Source: Phenylobacterium sp. (GTDB lineage Bacteria > Pseudomonadota > Alphaproteobacteria > Caulobacterales > Caulobacteraceae). Taken from it: DNA of 64,000 nucleotides. The stretch covers positions 1-64,000 of the forward strand of contig NZ_JANINU010000307.1 in the NCBI RefSeq assembly GCF_024508875.1. Direction: 5' to 3'. Under the pieces are notes generated by a model. It made no database searches. It was not told the origin of the DNA and saw only the letters and a program-made list of their open reading frames with translations. The position numbers were made by a program, and so were the translations under genes. How positions within the stretch are numbered: the first letter of the stretch is position 1; every line of letters starts with the position of its first letter. This document shows, in pieces, positions 42,665 to 52,296 of this stretch.

Positions 42665-43807
42665 CTAGGGACGTTCGGCGAGGGCGGCGGCCGCGCTGGC
42701 GTGGCGGAGCAGGTCCGCTTCGTTCGCGGGACGACGGTTGGCGCGGAGCATGGCGGCGTTCTCCGGTCGGGCCATCTGGCGGGCCAACGCGGCGGGAGCG
42801 ATCGCGCCGGTCGAAAGATCCAGGCCGCACCCCAGCACGAACCGCAGGAAGCCGGCCGCCAACTGCTGGGGACCGGCCAGGCCCATGGCGTCCGCGACCC
42901 CCGCGTAGGCCTCCGGGTCGCCCTCGACGTTCCAGTCGAGGGTGGCGGCCATGCCGATGGCGACAGCCCGCCCATGCGGAATCGGGGCGAGCGAGCCCAG
43001 CGCGTGGCCGATGTTGTGGGCGATGGCGGTCCCGGCGTTGTCGATCGCCACCCCGGCGAAGGTCGCCGCTTCGAGCAGGCGTGCACGGGCCTCCAGGTCT
43101 TGGGGCGCTCGGAGGGCGTGCGGCAGCCAGCGGGTCACGAGGGTGATGGCGTGGAGCGCGAAGAGAGTGTTGGCGGGGGCGGCGTTGGCGTTGGTGGCCG
43201 CCTCGATCGCGTGGACAAGGGCGTCGACGCCGGTGGCGGCGGTAATCGCTGGCGGCAGGTCCAGCGCGAGCTCCGGGTCGTGGACGATCACGTCCGGCTT
43301 TAGGCTGTCCGCCCAGAACCAGTATTTGGAGCCGTCCTCGCCTGCCAACACCGAGACGGCGGTGGCCTCGGCCCCGGTGCCTGCCGTGGTCGGGACGCAG
43401 AGGAGCGGCAGCCGCTCACGCGGCAGCGGGGCGGCCGCGAGACGGTAGCGGGCGAGATCGTCCGGCGCCGCCGTCAGGCTCGCGACCAGCTTGCCGGCGT
43501 CCATCACCGACCCGCCGCCGACGCAGACTACGGCGCCCGCCCGGAAGTCCCGCGTCTGCCGCGCGGCCGCGGCCACCGCCGCCTCCTTGGGTTCTCCGGG
43601 CGGCATCACGAGGAGGTCCGGCATGAAGCCGTCCGCCGCCAGGGCCGCGACGATCCCGGCGCCGCGCCCGCTGCCGGCGAGGGCCGGATCCATCAGAACG
43701 GCGACGCGGCGCGCATCGGTAAGGGGTCCGAGCCGGGCGGCGAGTTCGCGGGCCGCGCCGGGGGCGCCATGGATGGCCGGGATCCGGCCGATCGCGAGGT
43801 CAGGCAT
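42665..43807 (-). CDS. Iron-containing alcohol dehydrogenase
   Basis: This 380-residue group III alcohol dehydrogenase has the cofactor motif GGGSVMDAGK (about 97-106), PTTAGTGAEAT, and metal ligands Asp and His in TGVDALVHAIEA and His in HNIGHALGS plus IPHGRAVAIG. Such enzymes oxidise short alcohols; DddB of DMSP catabolism is of this type and oxidises 3-hydroxypropionate. It overlaps the upstream aldo/keto reductase gene by 8 bp and precedes the ALDH gene by 23 bp, so the three form one operon. Confidence 0.9.
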   Translation of the reverse strand: MPDLAIGRIPAIHGAPGAARELAARLGPLTDARRVAVLMDPALAGSGRGAGIVAALAADGFMPDLLVMPPGEPKEAAVAAAARQTRDFRAGAVVCVGGGSVMDAGKLVASLTAAPDDLARYRLAAAPLPRERLPLLCVPTTAGTGAEATAVSVLAGEDGSKYWFWADSLKPDVIVHDPELALDLPPAITAATGVDALVHAIEAATNANAAPANTLFALHAITLVTRWLPHALRAPQDLEARARLLEAATFAGVAIDNAGTAIAHNIGHALGSLAPIPHGRAVAIGMAATLDWNVEGDPEAYAGVADAMGLAGPQQLAAGFLRFVLGCGLDLSTGAIAPAALARQMARPENAAMLRANRRPANEADLLRHASAAAALAERP

Positions 43808-44810
43808 CGTCGCGGAGCTCCGCAGGGAGCCCGCGGCGACGGCGCGGGGGGGCGTGGTCGTTGATCATGTCGGCTGGCCGGTAGGGCGCTTCCAGCCAGG
43901 CCCGCTCCTCGGCGGACAGGACCAGGTCCGGCGCGCGGACGGCGGTTTCGAGCTCGGCGACCGTCTGGGCCCCGATCAGCGAGCAGTCCACCGCGCCGCT
44001 GTGGACGACCCAGGCCATGGCGATCTCCGCCGGACTGACGCCGCGGCGTCGCGCGAGGTCCGCCACCCGCGCTACGATCGCGCGATCGACCTCGTCGCCG
44101 AAGAACTCCTGGGTGAAGACGTCGGTCTTCATGCGCAGGTCGGCGGCGCCGGCCAGCATGCCGCGGGCCAGCGGGCTGAAGCTGGTGATCCCGACGCCCT
44201 CGTGGCGACAGTAGGGGAGCATCTCGCGCTCCTCCTCGCGGTAGAGCAGGCTGTACTGGCACTGCATGTTCACGAACCGCGCCCAGCCGTTGCGCTCTGC
44301 GATCGCGTTCATCTTCGCGAACTGCCAGGCGTACATGGTGGAGGCGCCGAGGTAGCGCGCCTTGCCGGCCCGCACGACATCGTTCAGGGCCTCCATCGTC
44401 TCCTCGAGCGGGGTCGCCGGATCGAAGGCGTGGACGATGTAGAGGTCGAGGTAGTCGGAGCCGATCCGGCGCAGGCTGCCGTCGATGGCCTCCAGGATGT
44501 GTTTGCGCGACAGGCCCTGGTCATTGGGCGCATCGCTCAGCGGGTAGTAGACCTTCGAGGCCAGCACCAGGTCTTCCCGGCGCGCCGCCGAGAGCAGGGT
44601 GCGGCCCACCACTTCCTCGTTGGCGCCAAGGGAATAGAAGTCGGCCATGTCGAAGAAGTTGATCCCGAGGTCCAGCGCGCGCCGGAGGACCGGCGCGGAC
44701 GCCTCGGCGTCGAGCACCCAGGGCCGCCAGTTGGGGGACCCGTACCCCATAGTGCCGAGCCCGAGGGCCGACACCTGCAGCCCCGTTGACCCCAGTCTGA
44801 TGTAGCGCAT
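43800..44810 (-). CDS. Aldo/keto reductase
   Basis: This 336-residue NADPH-dependent oxidoreductase has the start MRYIRLGSTGLQVSALGLGT. The catalytic set is complete: Asp and Tyr in NFFDMADFYSLGANEE (about 54-69), Lys in VLASKVYYPL and His in LYIVHAFDP. The ATG at 44810 was chosen because the barrel begins there; the open frame upstream is meaningless. It is divergent from the DMSP-lyase-like gene at 44974, and a TCCA-x4-TGGA dyad lies between them. Confidence 0.9.
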   Translation of the reverse strand: MRYIRLGSTGLQVSALGLGTMGYGSPNWRPWVLDAEASAPVLRRALDLGINFFDMADFYSLGANEEVVGRTLLSAARREDLVLASKVYYPLSDAPNDQGLSRKHILEAIDGSLRRIGSDYLDLYIVHAFDPATPLEETMEALNDVVRAGKARYLGASTMYAWQFAKMNAIAERNGWARFVNMQCQYSLLYREEEREMLPYCRHEGVGITSFSPLARGMLAGAADLRMKTDVFTQEFFGDEVDRAIVARVADLARRRGVSPAEIAMAWVVHSGAVDCSLIGAQTVAELETAVRAPDLVLSAEERAWLEAPYRPADMINDHAPPRRRRGLPAELRDDA

Positions 44811-44883
44811 GCGATGCCCAGTGCCGGCCGCAACCTGTGCGGTTCGACATCGACCGTCGCATGCCGCCGCGGGCCGTCGAAAT

Positions 44884-44895
44884 TCCAAAATTGGA
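44884..44895. promoter_or_regulatory. Dyad in the divergent AKR/DMSP-lyase-like promoter region
   Basis: TCCAAAATTGGA is a partial inverted repeat (TCCA-N4-TGGA) in the only AT-rich stretch between the two divergent genes. It may be an operator, for example for the LysR protein at 48538, but it is a single copy. Confidence 0.35.
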
Positions 44896-44973
44896 TCGGC
44901 GCATGATCTGGCGGCGGCTGGCGCCCCCCGGCGGCGGCGGCTAAGCGGGAGCGAATCCCGGGAGAGCCCCGCC

Positions 44974-45594
44974 ATGGCCGAACCCCTGCCGTTTCGTCTC
45001 AACGCCGCTCTTGCAGCCCTGCGCGCCGTGCTGGCGGGCGTGGCGGCCGACGCGCCAATCCTGCCACCTGCCGGCCCGCTGCGCGCCGACCTGCCCGCCG
45101 GAAGCGCTCTGGACGTCCTGCGGCGTCTGCCAGCCGCCGCTGCGGGGGCGCCCAGCGGGGCTTTTGACGCGGTGGCACGGCTCGCAGGCCTGGCGGGCGA
45201 GCTTCGCTGGCGTCAGACCTACGGGAGCGACGAGGCGGACGAGGTGTTCCTGGCGAACTACGGCTGGACCGAGCTGGCCGGAACGGACGGCTTGGTAGCT
45301 GACCCCGCCATCTCCGCCGGGCTCCTTCTGCTTGGACCGCAGACCCTCTATCCGGCGCACAGCCATCCGGCAGTGGAACGCTACGTGCCGCTGTCGGGTG
45401 CGGCGGAATGGTGGGACGAGGACCGGGGATGGCGCCTGGAGCCGCCGCTCAGCTTTATCCTGCACCGGGCGGGGGTCCGCCACGCCATGCGCACCGGCCG
45501 GGAGCCGCTGCTCGCCTATTTCCACTGGAGCGGGCCGGGGATCTCGGAACGCTCGCGCTTCAGCGCGGCGCCCTTCCGGCCGACCCCGCGTTGA
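44974..45594 (+). CDS. DddQ-like cupin, candidate dimethylsulfoniopropionate (DMSP) lyase
   Basis: This 206-residue protein has a helical N-terminus and a C-terminal cupin. In LYPAHSHPAVERYVPLSG the residues Tyr126, His131, Glu135 and Tyr137 have the spacing of DddQ Tyr120/His125/Glu129/Tyr131, and His170 in GVRHAMRTG matches DddQ His163. So all metal ligands and both active tyrosines seem kept. DMSP lyases cleave DMSP to dimethyl sulfide and acrylate. The neighbours (iron alcohol dehydrogenase, two aldehyde dehydrogenases, carrier, LysR) resemble ddd clusters. A DMSP-lyase-like protein with another substrate cannot be excluded. The start at 44974 follows GGGAGAG. Confidence 0.75.
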   Translation: MAEPLPFRLNAALAALRAVLAGVAADAPILPPAGPLRADLPAGSALDVLRRLPAAAAGAPSGAFDAVARLAGLAGELRWRQTYGSDEADEVFLANYGWTELAGTDGLVADPAISAGLLLLGPQTLYPAHSHPAVERYVPLSGAAEWWDEDRGWRLEPPLSFILHRAGVRHAMRTGREPLLAYFHWSGPGISERSRFSAAPFRPTPR

Positions 45595-45710
45595 CGGGAC
45601 AGGGCGGCATACGGCCATCTGATTTTGTCATTTGAGTTGCGCCTCTCCCGATCGTCCTTTGGGAGCGAAGGTCTCCGCAGAGGGACGCAGGGCGCCTGGG
45701 GGAGAGACGT

Positions 45711-47186
45711 ATGCTTCGCGAACGCGCGCTGGATTGGGCGAACCAGCCCCTTGGGCTGTTCATCGACGGGTCCTGGCGGCCGACCGCCGAGCGCCGGCCC
45801 TGCTTGGATCCGGCCCGGGGCGAGGTCGTCGCCCAGGCCGCGCAAGCGTCGGCGGCCGACGTGGACGCCGCCGTGGAGGCGGCGCGCCGGGCCTTCCGTA
45901 GCGGACCCTGGCGGGAGATGACCCGCGCAGCCCGCGCCGAGCGGCTGCGGCGGGCCGCCGAGGTGATCCGCGAGCACGCGGAGGACCTGGCGGCGATCAT
46001 CGCCCTGGAGAACGGCAAGACCTTCGTCGAGGCGCGGGACGACGACATGCCCGACACCGCAGGCGTGCTCGACTACTACGCGGGCTGGATCGACAAGCTC
46101 TACGGCGAGACCGCGCCGGTCGCCGCCGGCTTCCTGAACTACATCGTCCACGAGCCAGTGGGGGTCTGCGGCTTGATCGTGCCGTGGAACTTCCCGCTGC
46201 TGCTGGCCATGTGGAAGATCGCCCCGGCCCTGGCCATGGGCAACACGGTGGTGGTCAAGCCCTCCGAGGAGACCCCGCTGTCGCTGATCCGTTGCGTGGA
46301 GCTGTGGGCGGCGGCCGAGATCTTTCCGGCGGGCGTGGTCAATATCGTCACCGGGGACGGCGCGGTCGGGGCCGCCCTGTCCGGCCATCCCGACGTGGAC
46401 AAGCTGTCGTTCACCGGCAGCACGGCGACCGGGCGGAAGATCGTGCAGGCGGCCGGCGCCTCGAACCTCAAGACGGTGACGCTCGAGCTCGGCGGGAAGG
46501 CGCCGGTGGTCCTGTTCGAGGACACGCCGGACGTGGACGCGGCGGTCGCCCGCTGCGTGCAGGTGCATTTCTCCCAGAAGGGGGAGAAATGCACCGAGCC
46601 GACTCGCCTGCTGATCCAGGACGGTCTCTACGACCGGTTTGCGGCCGCCGTGGTCGAGAGCGTCCAGGCGATCCGTCTCGGCGATCCGTTCGATCCGGCG
46701 ACCACCCAGGGCGCCCAGTGCGGAGCGGCCCAGCACCGCAAGATCATGGGGTACATCGAGGGTGGACGCGCGGCGGGCGCGAAGCTGCTGGCCGGTGGTC
46801 GCGCGGCGTCGCCGCCAGGGTCGCCGGACGGGTTCTTCGTCGAGCCGACGGTGTTCGGAGAGGTGTCCAAAGAACTGGCCATCGCTCGGGAGGAGATCTT
46901 CGGGCCAGTGCTGGTGCTGCAGCGGTTCGCCTCGGAGACCGAGGCGGTGGAGATGGCCAACGACACTCCCTACGGCCTCGCCGCGGGCGTCTACACCGCC
47001 GATCTGTCACGCGCCCACCGCGTCGCGGCCGCGCTCGACGCCGGTCAGGTCTTCGTCAACCGCTACGGCTGCTATGACTTCGCCTCGCCGTTCGGGGGCT
47101 TCAAGCAAAGCGGCTGGGGCAAGGAGATGGGCCCCCACGCCCTGGAAGCCTATACGCGCCGCAAGTCCGTATGGGTCGCGCTGTGA
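45711..47186 (+). CDS. NAD(P)-dependent aldehyde dehydrogenase
   Basis: This 491-residue ALDH shows VPWNFPLLLAMWK, the loop FTGSTATG, base Glu in LELGGKAPV, and nucleophile Cys in SQKGEKCTEPTRL. The family is betaine/aminobutyraldehyde-like. If the cluster handles DMSP, it could act as the malonate- or acrylate-derived semialdehyde dehydrogenase. GGGGGAGAG precedes the ATG at 45711. It overlaps the MFS gene by up to 16 bp. Confidence 0.92.
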   Translation: MLRERALDWANQPLGLFIDGSWRPTAERRPCLDPARGEVVAQAAQASAADVDAAVEAARRAFRSGPWREMTRAARAERLRRAAEVIREHAEDLAAIIALENGKTFVEARDDDMPDTAGVLDYYAGWIDKLYGETAPVAAGFLNYIVHEPVGVCGLIVPWNFPLLLAMWKIAPALAMGNTVVVKPSEETPLSLIRCVELWAAAEIFPAGVVNIVTGDGAVGAALSGHPDVDKLSFTGSTATGRKIVQAAGASNLKTVTLELGGKAPVVLFEDTPDVDAAVARCVQVHFSQKGEKCTEPTRLLIQDGLYDRFAAAVVESVQAIRLGDPFDPATTQGAQCGAAQHRKIMGYIEGGRAAGAKLLAGGRAASPPGSPDGFFVEPTVFGEVSKELAIAREEIFGPVLVLQRFASETEAVEMANDTPYGLAAGVYTADLSRAHRVAAALDAGQVFVNRYGCYDFASPFGGFKQSGWGKEMGPHALEAYTRRKSVWVAL

Positions 47187-48541
47187 GAGGGGACGAGGAG
47201 GTCCTGCCGGAGACGGTGGCGGGCGCCGAAGTCCGCGCCGATCGCGACGGTCCCAGGCGCTGGTACGTGCTCGGCGTCATGCTTCTCGTCTATGCGATCA
47301 ACATCGCCGACCGCTATGTGGTGTCCACCGTGCTGGAGCCGATCCGGCTGGAACTGCACCTCTCCGACGCGGCGGTTGGGCTGCTTACCGGGGCGGCTCT
47401 GGCGCTATTCTACGTGACCGTGAGCCTGCCGGTCTCGGCCCTGGCGGACAGGGGAAACCGCCGCAACATCGTGGCCGTGTCGCTGCTGCTGTGGTCGGCG
47501 ATGACCGTGGCCTGCGGCTTCGTGCGGAACTTCTGGCAGCTGCTGGTCGCCCGGATCGGGGTGGGGGTGGGGGAGTCCGGCGCGACACCCGCCTCCACCG
47601 CGCTGATCGGCGACCGTTTCCGGCCCGCCGAGCGACCCATGGCCATGACGGTGTTCACGCTCGGCGCGCCCCTGGGAGCCTGGCTGGGCTCGGACCTGGC
47701 CGGCCGGGTGGCGGATGCCCATGGGTGGCGCGGCGCCTTCCTCGCGCTCGGCGCACCTGGTCTGGTCCTGGGTCTGGTGGTGTTCCTGACCGTGCGCGAA
47801 CCCCGCCGCGCGGCCCTTGACCCCGAGGCGCCGGCGCAGGCCGAGTCGATCCCACTTCGCCGCACGCTAGCGCGCATCTGGCGCAACCGGGCGGTCATGC
47901 ACCTGATGGCCGCCGGCGCGCTCAGCGCCCTGTGGGGCTGGGGATTGATCTGGTGGGCGCCCGCCTATTTCGTGCGGGCCTTCGGCCTGACGGTGGGACA
48001 GGTCGGCGCCTCGCTGGGCGCCGCCCACCTTGTCGCTGGAGCCGGGGTGACGCTGCTCGCCAGCTGGGCGATGGGCCTGCGCGTGTTCCGAGCGTCCCGC
48101 AACATCCTCTGGACCCTGGCCGCGCTGACCGCCATCAGCACCGTTCCGTCGATCCTGATGCTCTTCGCCCGCACACCCGTCGGCGCGCTGGCGATGATCT
48201 GGGCGTTCCTTCCGGCCATCTATTTCTACATTGGCCCCTCGATCGGCCTGCTGCAGAACTGGGTCCCCCCGGCTATGCGGGCGCAGACCACGGCGATCAG
48301 CGTGCTGATGGGCAATGTCACAAACCTCGTGGTCGCGCCGGTGGCTGTGGGTGTCCTTAGCGACGCCTTCGCCGGCGTGAGCGGCGCCTCCGCAAGCTCC
48401 CTGAGGTGGGCGATGGCTGTGCTGGCGCTGACCGGGTTCTGGGCGGCCTGGCACTACTGGGCCGCGGCGCGCGCGCTGCGGACGGACGGGACCCCGGGCG
48501 ATGGCGGCCGCCCATCAGTTGACCGAGACGCGGCGCAATGA
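47171..48541 (+). CDS. MFS transporter, spinster-like family
   Basis: This is a 456-residue inner-membrane carrier with about 12 helices starting at RRWYVLGVMLLVYAINIADR. It has the cytoplasmic loop SALADRGNRRNIV, the helix-5 motif GVGVGESGATPAS and a central loop after the sixth helix. The substrate is probably an organic anion or the compound degraded by this cluster. The start is uncertain: ATG at 47171 or GTG at 47183, the latter forming a GTGA overlap with the ALDH stop. Its stop overlaps the LysR start by ATGA. Confidence 0.88.
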   Translation: MGRAVRGDEEVLPETVAGAEVRADRDGPRRWYVLGVMLLVYAINIADRYVVSTVLEPIRLELHLSDAAVGLLTGAALALFYVTVSLPVSALADRGNRRNIVAVSLLLWSAMTVACGFVRNFWQLLVARIGVGVGESGATPASTALIGDRFRPAERPMAMTVFTLGAPLGAWLGSDLAGRVADAHGWRGAFLALGAPGLVLGLVVFLTVREPRRAALDPEAPAQAESIPLRRTLARIWRNRAVMHLMAAGALSALWGWGLIWWAPAYFVRAFGLTVGQVGASLGAAHLVAGAGVTLLASWAMGLRVFRASRNILWTLAALTAISTVPSILMLFARTPVGALAMIWAFLPAIYFYIGPSIGLLQNWVPPAMRAQTTAISVLMGNVTNLVVAPVAVGVLSDAFAGVSGASASSLRWAMAVLALTGFWAAWHYWAAARALRTDGTPGDGGRPSVDRDAAQ

Positions 48542-49569
48542 CGGGTTCCCACGAGCGGACGAGGCACGCCAATATGGCTTCCACGTCGTCGCGTGTGGGG
48601 AGGGCCGCTCCGTTGATCAATCGCAGATGGCTGCCGCTCAACGCGCTTCGCGCCTTCGACGCGGTGGGCCAGCACCTGAGCTTCACCGCCGGCGCCCAGG
48701 CGCTCGGCGTCTCGCAAAGTGCGCTCAGCCGCCATGTGATCGGCCTGGAGGAACTGCTCGGTCGGCAACTCCTGGAGCGGCGTCCGCACCGGATCGCGCT
48801 CACCGAAGCCGGTGAGGCACTGCTGCCGGTGGTGCAGAAGTCCTTCGACCGGCTCGAGCAGGTGCTCAACACGATCCGTCACGGGACCCGGATCAGCCGG
48901 ACGCTGCGCATCTACATGCCGCCGTCGCTGCTGAACCATCTTGCGATCCCGTTGCTGCGGGAGTTCCGGGCGGAGTTCCCGGATATCCTGATCGACGTCT
49001 CCTCGAGCAACGCCACCGGCCTGCCGTCCCATGACCTGGACATGGCGGTGGTCTACGACCGCCCGAACGTCGATGACCGCGTCACCGACCTGCTCTGGAT
49101 GGTGCGCGTCACCCCGGTATGCGCTCCGGAGATCGCCCGGCAGCATGCCGGCAAGCCGCTCGGCCGGTTCCTCGCCGACAACGAGCTCCTGCATGTGCGC
49201 CTGGAGGGCGAGCCCCGGGGGCTGCTGTGGGCGGGATTCGCCGGTCAGTGCGGGCTCGACCTGGACACCGACCGCGGGCTGGCTTTCGACACGGTGATCT
49301 CGGCCGTGCAGTTCGCCCGTTCGGGGGCCGGGGTCGCTCTCGCGGACCGCGAGATGTTCGCCGCCGACCTGGCCTCGGGCGAGCTCGTCGCGCCCTTCGA
49401 GACGTCCTGCGAGAACGGCTTCGGCTACTACCTCAAGTTCCACGCGGAGGACCTCACCGATCCGGTGGTCGCGGCCTTCCGCAGCTGGATCATTGCGCGT
49501 TTCAGCGGGGATGCAGGTCGCTGGATGAGCGACGCCGCCGGGCGGCCGGCGCCCAGCAACGCCGCCTGA
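48538..49569 (+). CDS. LysR-type regulator, GcvA-like
   Basis: This 343-residue regulator has the HTH from about residue 35 (LPLNALRAFDAVGQHLSFTA, then VSQSALSRHVIGLEELLG), the beginning typical of GcvA/AmpR-like LysR proteins. The effector domain follows (LRIYMPPSLLNHLAIPLL). The first 30 residues are an extension, so the true start may be at a later ATG/GTG. The ATGA overlap with the transporter suggests it is co-transcribed with the catabolic genes it probably controls. Confidence 0.9.
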   Translation: MTGSHERTRHANMASTSSRVGRAAPLINRRWLPLNALRAFDAVGQHLSFTAGAQALGVSQSALSRHVIGLEELLGRQLLERRPHRIALTEAGEALLPVVQKSFDRLEQVLNTIRHGTRISRTLRIYMPPSLLNHLAIPLLREFRAEFPDILIDVSSSNATGLPSHDLDMAVVYDRPNVDDRVTDLLWMVRVTPVCAPEIARQHAGKPLGRFLADNELLHVRLEGEPRGLLWAGFAGQCGLDLDTDRGLAFDTVISAVQFARSGAGVALADREMFAADLASGELVAPFETSCENGFGYYLKFHAEDLTDPVVAAFRSWIIARFSGDAGRWMSDAAGRPAPSNAA

Positions 49570-49596
49570 CCCCCCAGCTCTCCCCGGCAATGCGAA

Positions 49597-49629
49597 GGGC
49601 GGCGGAGCTAAGGCTCCGCCGCCCCTTTT
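49597..49629. terminator. Strong rho-independent terminator between convergent genes
   Basis: GGGCGGCGGAGC, loop TAAG, then GCTCCGCCGCCC form a perfect 12-bp stem followed by CTTTT. It lies 28 bp after the LysR stop and 54 bp before the TonB receptor stop, and the A-rich left side lets it work in both directions. Confidence 0.85.
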
Positions 49630-49682
49630 GGGTCGCGTCCGATCCGGGAGGCGCGCCGAAGGGCGCCGCCCACACGCCCGCG

Positions 49683-52109
49683 CTAGAAGCGGGCCTTGAT
49701 CCGCGCGCCGATCGTGCGCGGCCGGGCCAGGGTCACGCGGTCGCCCGCCTGGTAGATCTTGTAGTAGGTCGCGCGGCTGACGTCGGTGACCTTCACGTCG
49801 TTGGTGAGGTTCGTCCCGAACAGGCCGAACTCATAGCGATCCCAGTCGTAGGCGAGTGAGAGGCTGAGGTCCTTGGCGGCCGGAATGACGGCGTAGCGCG
49901 CATTCGGGCCGTTGGGGGTCAGCACGCCGCTCACGATGGTGGTGGCGTATTCGCTGAAGGTCGTCTGTTCCTTGCCGCGGTAGTTGAAGGCCGCCATCAG
50001 GTGGAGCATGCCGTCGCCCAGATTGCGGTCGTAGAAGAGCGCGGTGGTGAAGATCCACTTGGGGAAGTAGGGCGTGCGGTCACCGTCGAAGGCGCCGACC
50101 GTGGGGATGTCCCCGTTGGCCTTGGCGTCGTTGAAGGACAGGCTGCCACGGAAGGTGAAGTCCTGCGTCAGCTTCACGGTGGACTCCACCTCGAAGCCCT
50201 TGCTCGTGATCGAGCCCTTGTTGTCGGTGAAGAAGTAGGAGCAGTTCAGGCCGAGACGGGTCTGAACATCCTGCCAGTCAATGTAGTAGACCGCCGCGTC
50301 CAAAGCGATCCGTCCGTCCGCGAAACGCCCCTTCTGGCCGATGGAATAATTCCAGAGGTGGTCGGGTCCGAAGGTCAGCGGCGCGGACGTGTAGCCGTAG
50401 TTGGCGAGGTCGCGCGTGCATTGCCCCGCGACGCCGGCCGTGCCGAGCGGAACCGGCTGGTTGGCGCCCCCGTAGCGGAAGCCCTTCGCCGCTTCGGCGT
50501 AGACCATCACGTCCGGGTTGATCTGGTAGGAGACGTTGAAGCGCGGGTTGAAACCGTCGGCCTTCTGCTTGGCGTTGAGGGTCAGGGGAACGTGGTCGAC
50601 CACGCCGTAGACCCCGCTCGAGAAGAGGTAATACTTCTCGTGGAAATCGAACCAGCGGACGCCGGCCGTGACATCGAGCTTGTCCGTAACGTGCCACGTG
50701 CCGTCGGCGTAGAGCGCGAACTGGTGTTCGTCGATGTTCTGCAGGCCGGAGAAGATGTCATCCGGATTGAAGGCATGGTCGACGGTTTGCGAGTTGTAGC
50801 GGCCGTCCGGGGTGTTGAACGGACCATAGAAATAGTTCTCGTAGGAGAGCCGGTCGAAGCCGGGGACCGGGATGTCCTGCCAGAGCCGGCGGCTCTGGCG
50901 CTCGTAGAAGGCGCCGGCCGTCCACCGCACGGGACCGTCGTCGTGGGAGACCACCCGGACTTCCTGCATGAAGTCGTGGATCCGGTTGGTGATCTGGAAC
51001 ATCTCGGGCGGGATGCTGTTGGTGATCGCCTGGTCGTACTGGGCCGGCTGCTTGAAGAGCGGATAGGCGCTGGGCCCGACCGGTAGGCCGCTTCCGTAGT
51101 CCTGGAAGAAGTAGCCGATTTGCGGCTCGGGGCTCGAGTTGAAGCCCACGTGGCGGGTCGTATACGACGTCGTGGAGATCACATCCGCGCGCCCCAGGTT
51201 ATAGGCGATGTTCAGCGAATAGAGCTGCAGGCGGTCGTTGGTGCCTTCCGGAGAATTCGTGGAGATCGTGTAGTCGGCCAGCCCACTGAGGCCCTGATTG
51301 AGGCCGTAGGCCCGGCTATGCTCGAAGGTGCCGCTTAGATCGACGGTGAGCTGATCGTTGGGGGTCCAGCGCAGAGCGATCCGGCCCTGTTCGGTGCGCG
51401 CCAGGTTGGCGTCGTCCTTGTTGCGGGCGCCGATGTTGTCGATGTAGCCGCCCAACTCGCTCTTGTAGACTGCGCCACGCAACGCCACGGTCTCGCTCAG
51501 CGGCAGGTTGATCATGCCGCGCAGGCTATAGCTCGGGTCGCCGTGCTGCGTGGTGGAGCCTGTCGCCTCGACCGAACCGAACATGTTGCTGACGCTCGGC
51601 TTGGCGGTGACGTAGCGGATCGTGCCGGCCATGGAGCTCGCCCCGAAGAGCGTGCCCTGCGGGCCGCGCAGGACTTCCACCCGCTCGAGATCGAAGACCT
51701 TCAGGTCCGGGGTCTGGCCCTGGACGGAGATCGGCGTGTCGTCGACATAGACAGCGACAAGCGAGCGATCCGAGGTGTCGGACGTAGCGTAGCGACCGGT
51801 CGAGAGGCCGCGCATATCGAACTTCTGGTAGCCGGGGGCGGTCTCGGTGATCGACAGGGAGGGGGCCACTTTCGCCAGGTCCGTAAGGCTGATCTGGCCG
51901 GCGCGGTCGAGCAGTGTGGGATTGATGGCTGAAATCGCCATCGGAACCTTCTGCAGCGCTTCCGCCGCGCCCCGGTTGGCGGTGACGACCACCTCTTCCA
52001 CCTGGGCGGGCGCGGCCGACTCGGCTGCCGCGGCGGCATGCGCCGCCAGGACGCTCAGACTTGCGGCTGACAGGAGCGCATGGCTCAGCGAGGCGCGGTG
52101 ATGGCGCAT
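49683..52109 (-). CDS. TonB-dependent outer-membrane receptor
   Basis: This 808-residue receptor has a signal peptide (residues 1-27, MRHHRASLSHALLSAASLSV and Ala-rich end), a TonB box in VEEVVVTANRG and the plug with KFDMRGLSTGRYATS and RVEVLRGPQGTLFGASSMAG. The barrel ends with GARIKARF. It is the second such receptor in the window and closes the catabolic cluster. It probably imports the cluster's substrate or a related compound across the outer membrane. Confidence 0.93.
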   Translation of the reverse strand: MRHHRASLSHALLSAASLSVLAAHAAAAAESAAPAQVEEVVVTANRGAAEALQKVPMAISAINPTLLDRAGQISLTDLAKVAPSLSITETAPGYQKFDMRGLSTGRYATSDTSDRSLVAVYVDDTPISVQGQTPDLKVFDLERVEVLRGPQGTLFGASSMAGTIRYVTAKPSVSNMFGSVEATGSTTQHGDPSYSLRGMINLPLSETVALRGAVYKSELGGYIDNIGARNKDDANLARTEQGRIALRWTPNDQLTVDLSGTFEHSRAYGLNQGLSGLADYTISTNSPEGTNDRLQLYSLNIAYNLGRADVISTTSYTTRHVGFNSSPEPQIGYFFQDYGSGLPVGPSAYPLFKQPAQYDQAITNSIPPEMFQITNRIHDFMQEVRVVSHDDGPVRWTAGAFYERQSRRLWQDIPVPGFDRLSYENYFYGPFNTPDGRYNSQTVDHAFNPDDIFSGLQNIDEHQFALYADGTWHVTDKLDVTAGVRWFDFHEKYYLFSSGVYGVVDHVPLTLNAKQKADGFNPRFNVSYQINPDVMVYAEAAKGFRYGGANQPVPLGTAGVAGQCTRDLANYGYTSAPLTFGPDHLWNYSIGQKGRFADGRIALDAAVYYIDWQDVQTRLGLNCSYFFTDNKGSITSKGFEVESTVKLTQDFTFRGSLSFNDAKANGDIPTVGAFDGDRTPYFPKWIFTTALFYDRNLGDGMLHLMAAFNYRGKEQTTFSEYATTIVSGVLTPNGPNARYAVIPAAKDLSLSLAYDWDRYEFGLFGTNLTNDVKVTDVSRATYYKIYQAGDRVTLARPRTIGARIKARF

Positions 52110-52296
52110 GGAATTCCCCCCTCGTCTTGCGACGTCGTTTTCTTTCGGTGTTCGTCAGGCCGGGGACGCGGGAATCCACCGCCCCGGTCCTAGCGACCTA
52201 ATGACGGAATGTCCGCGGAACCTCGTCCCGATTGAAGCGACTTATCTGGATGCGGCCATCCAAAAAAGGCATCCACGCCTCAGCTCCGTCGGAGGT

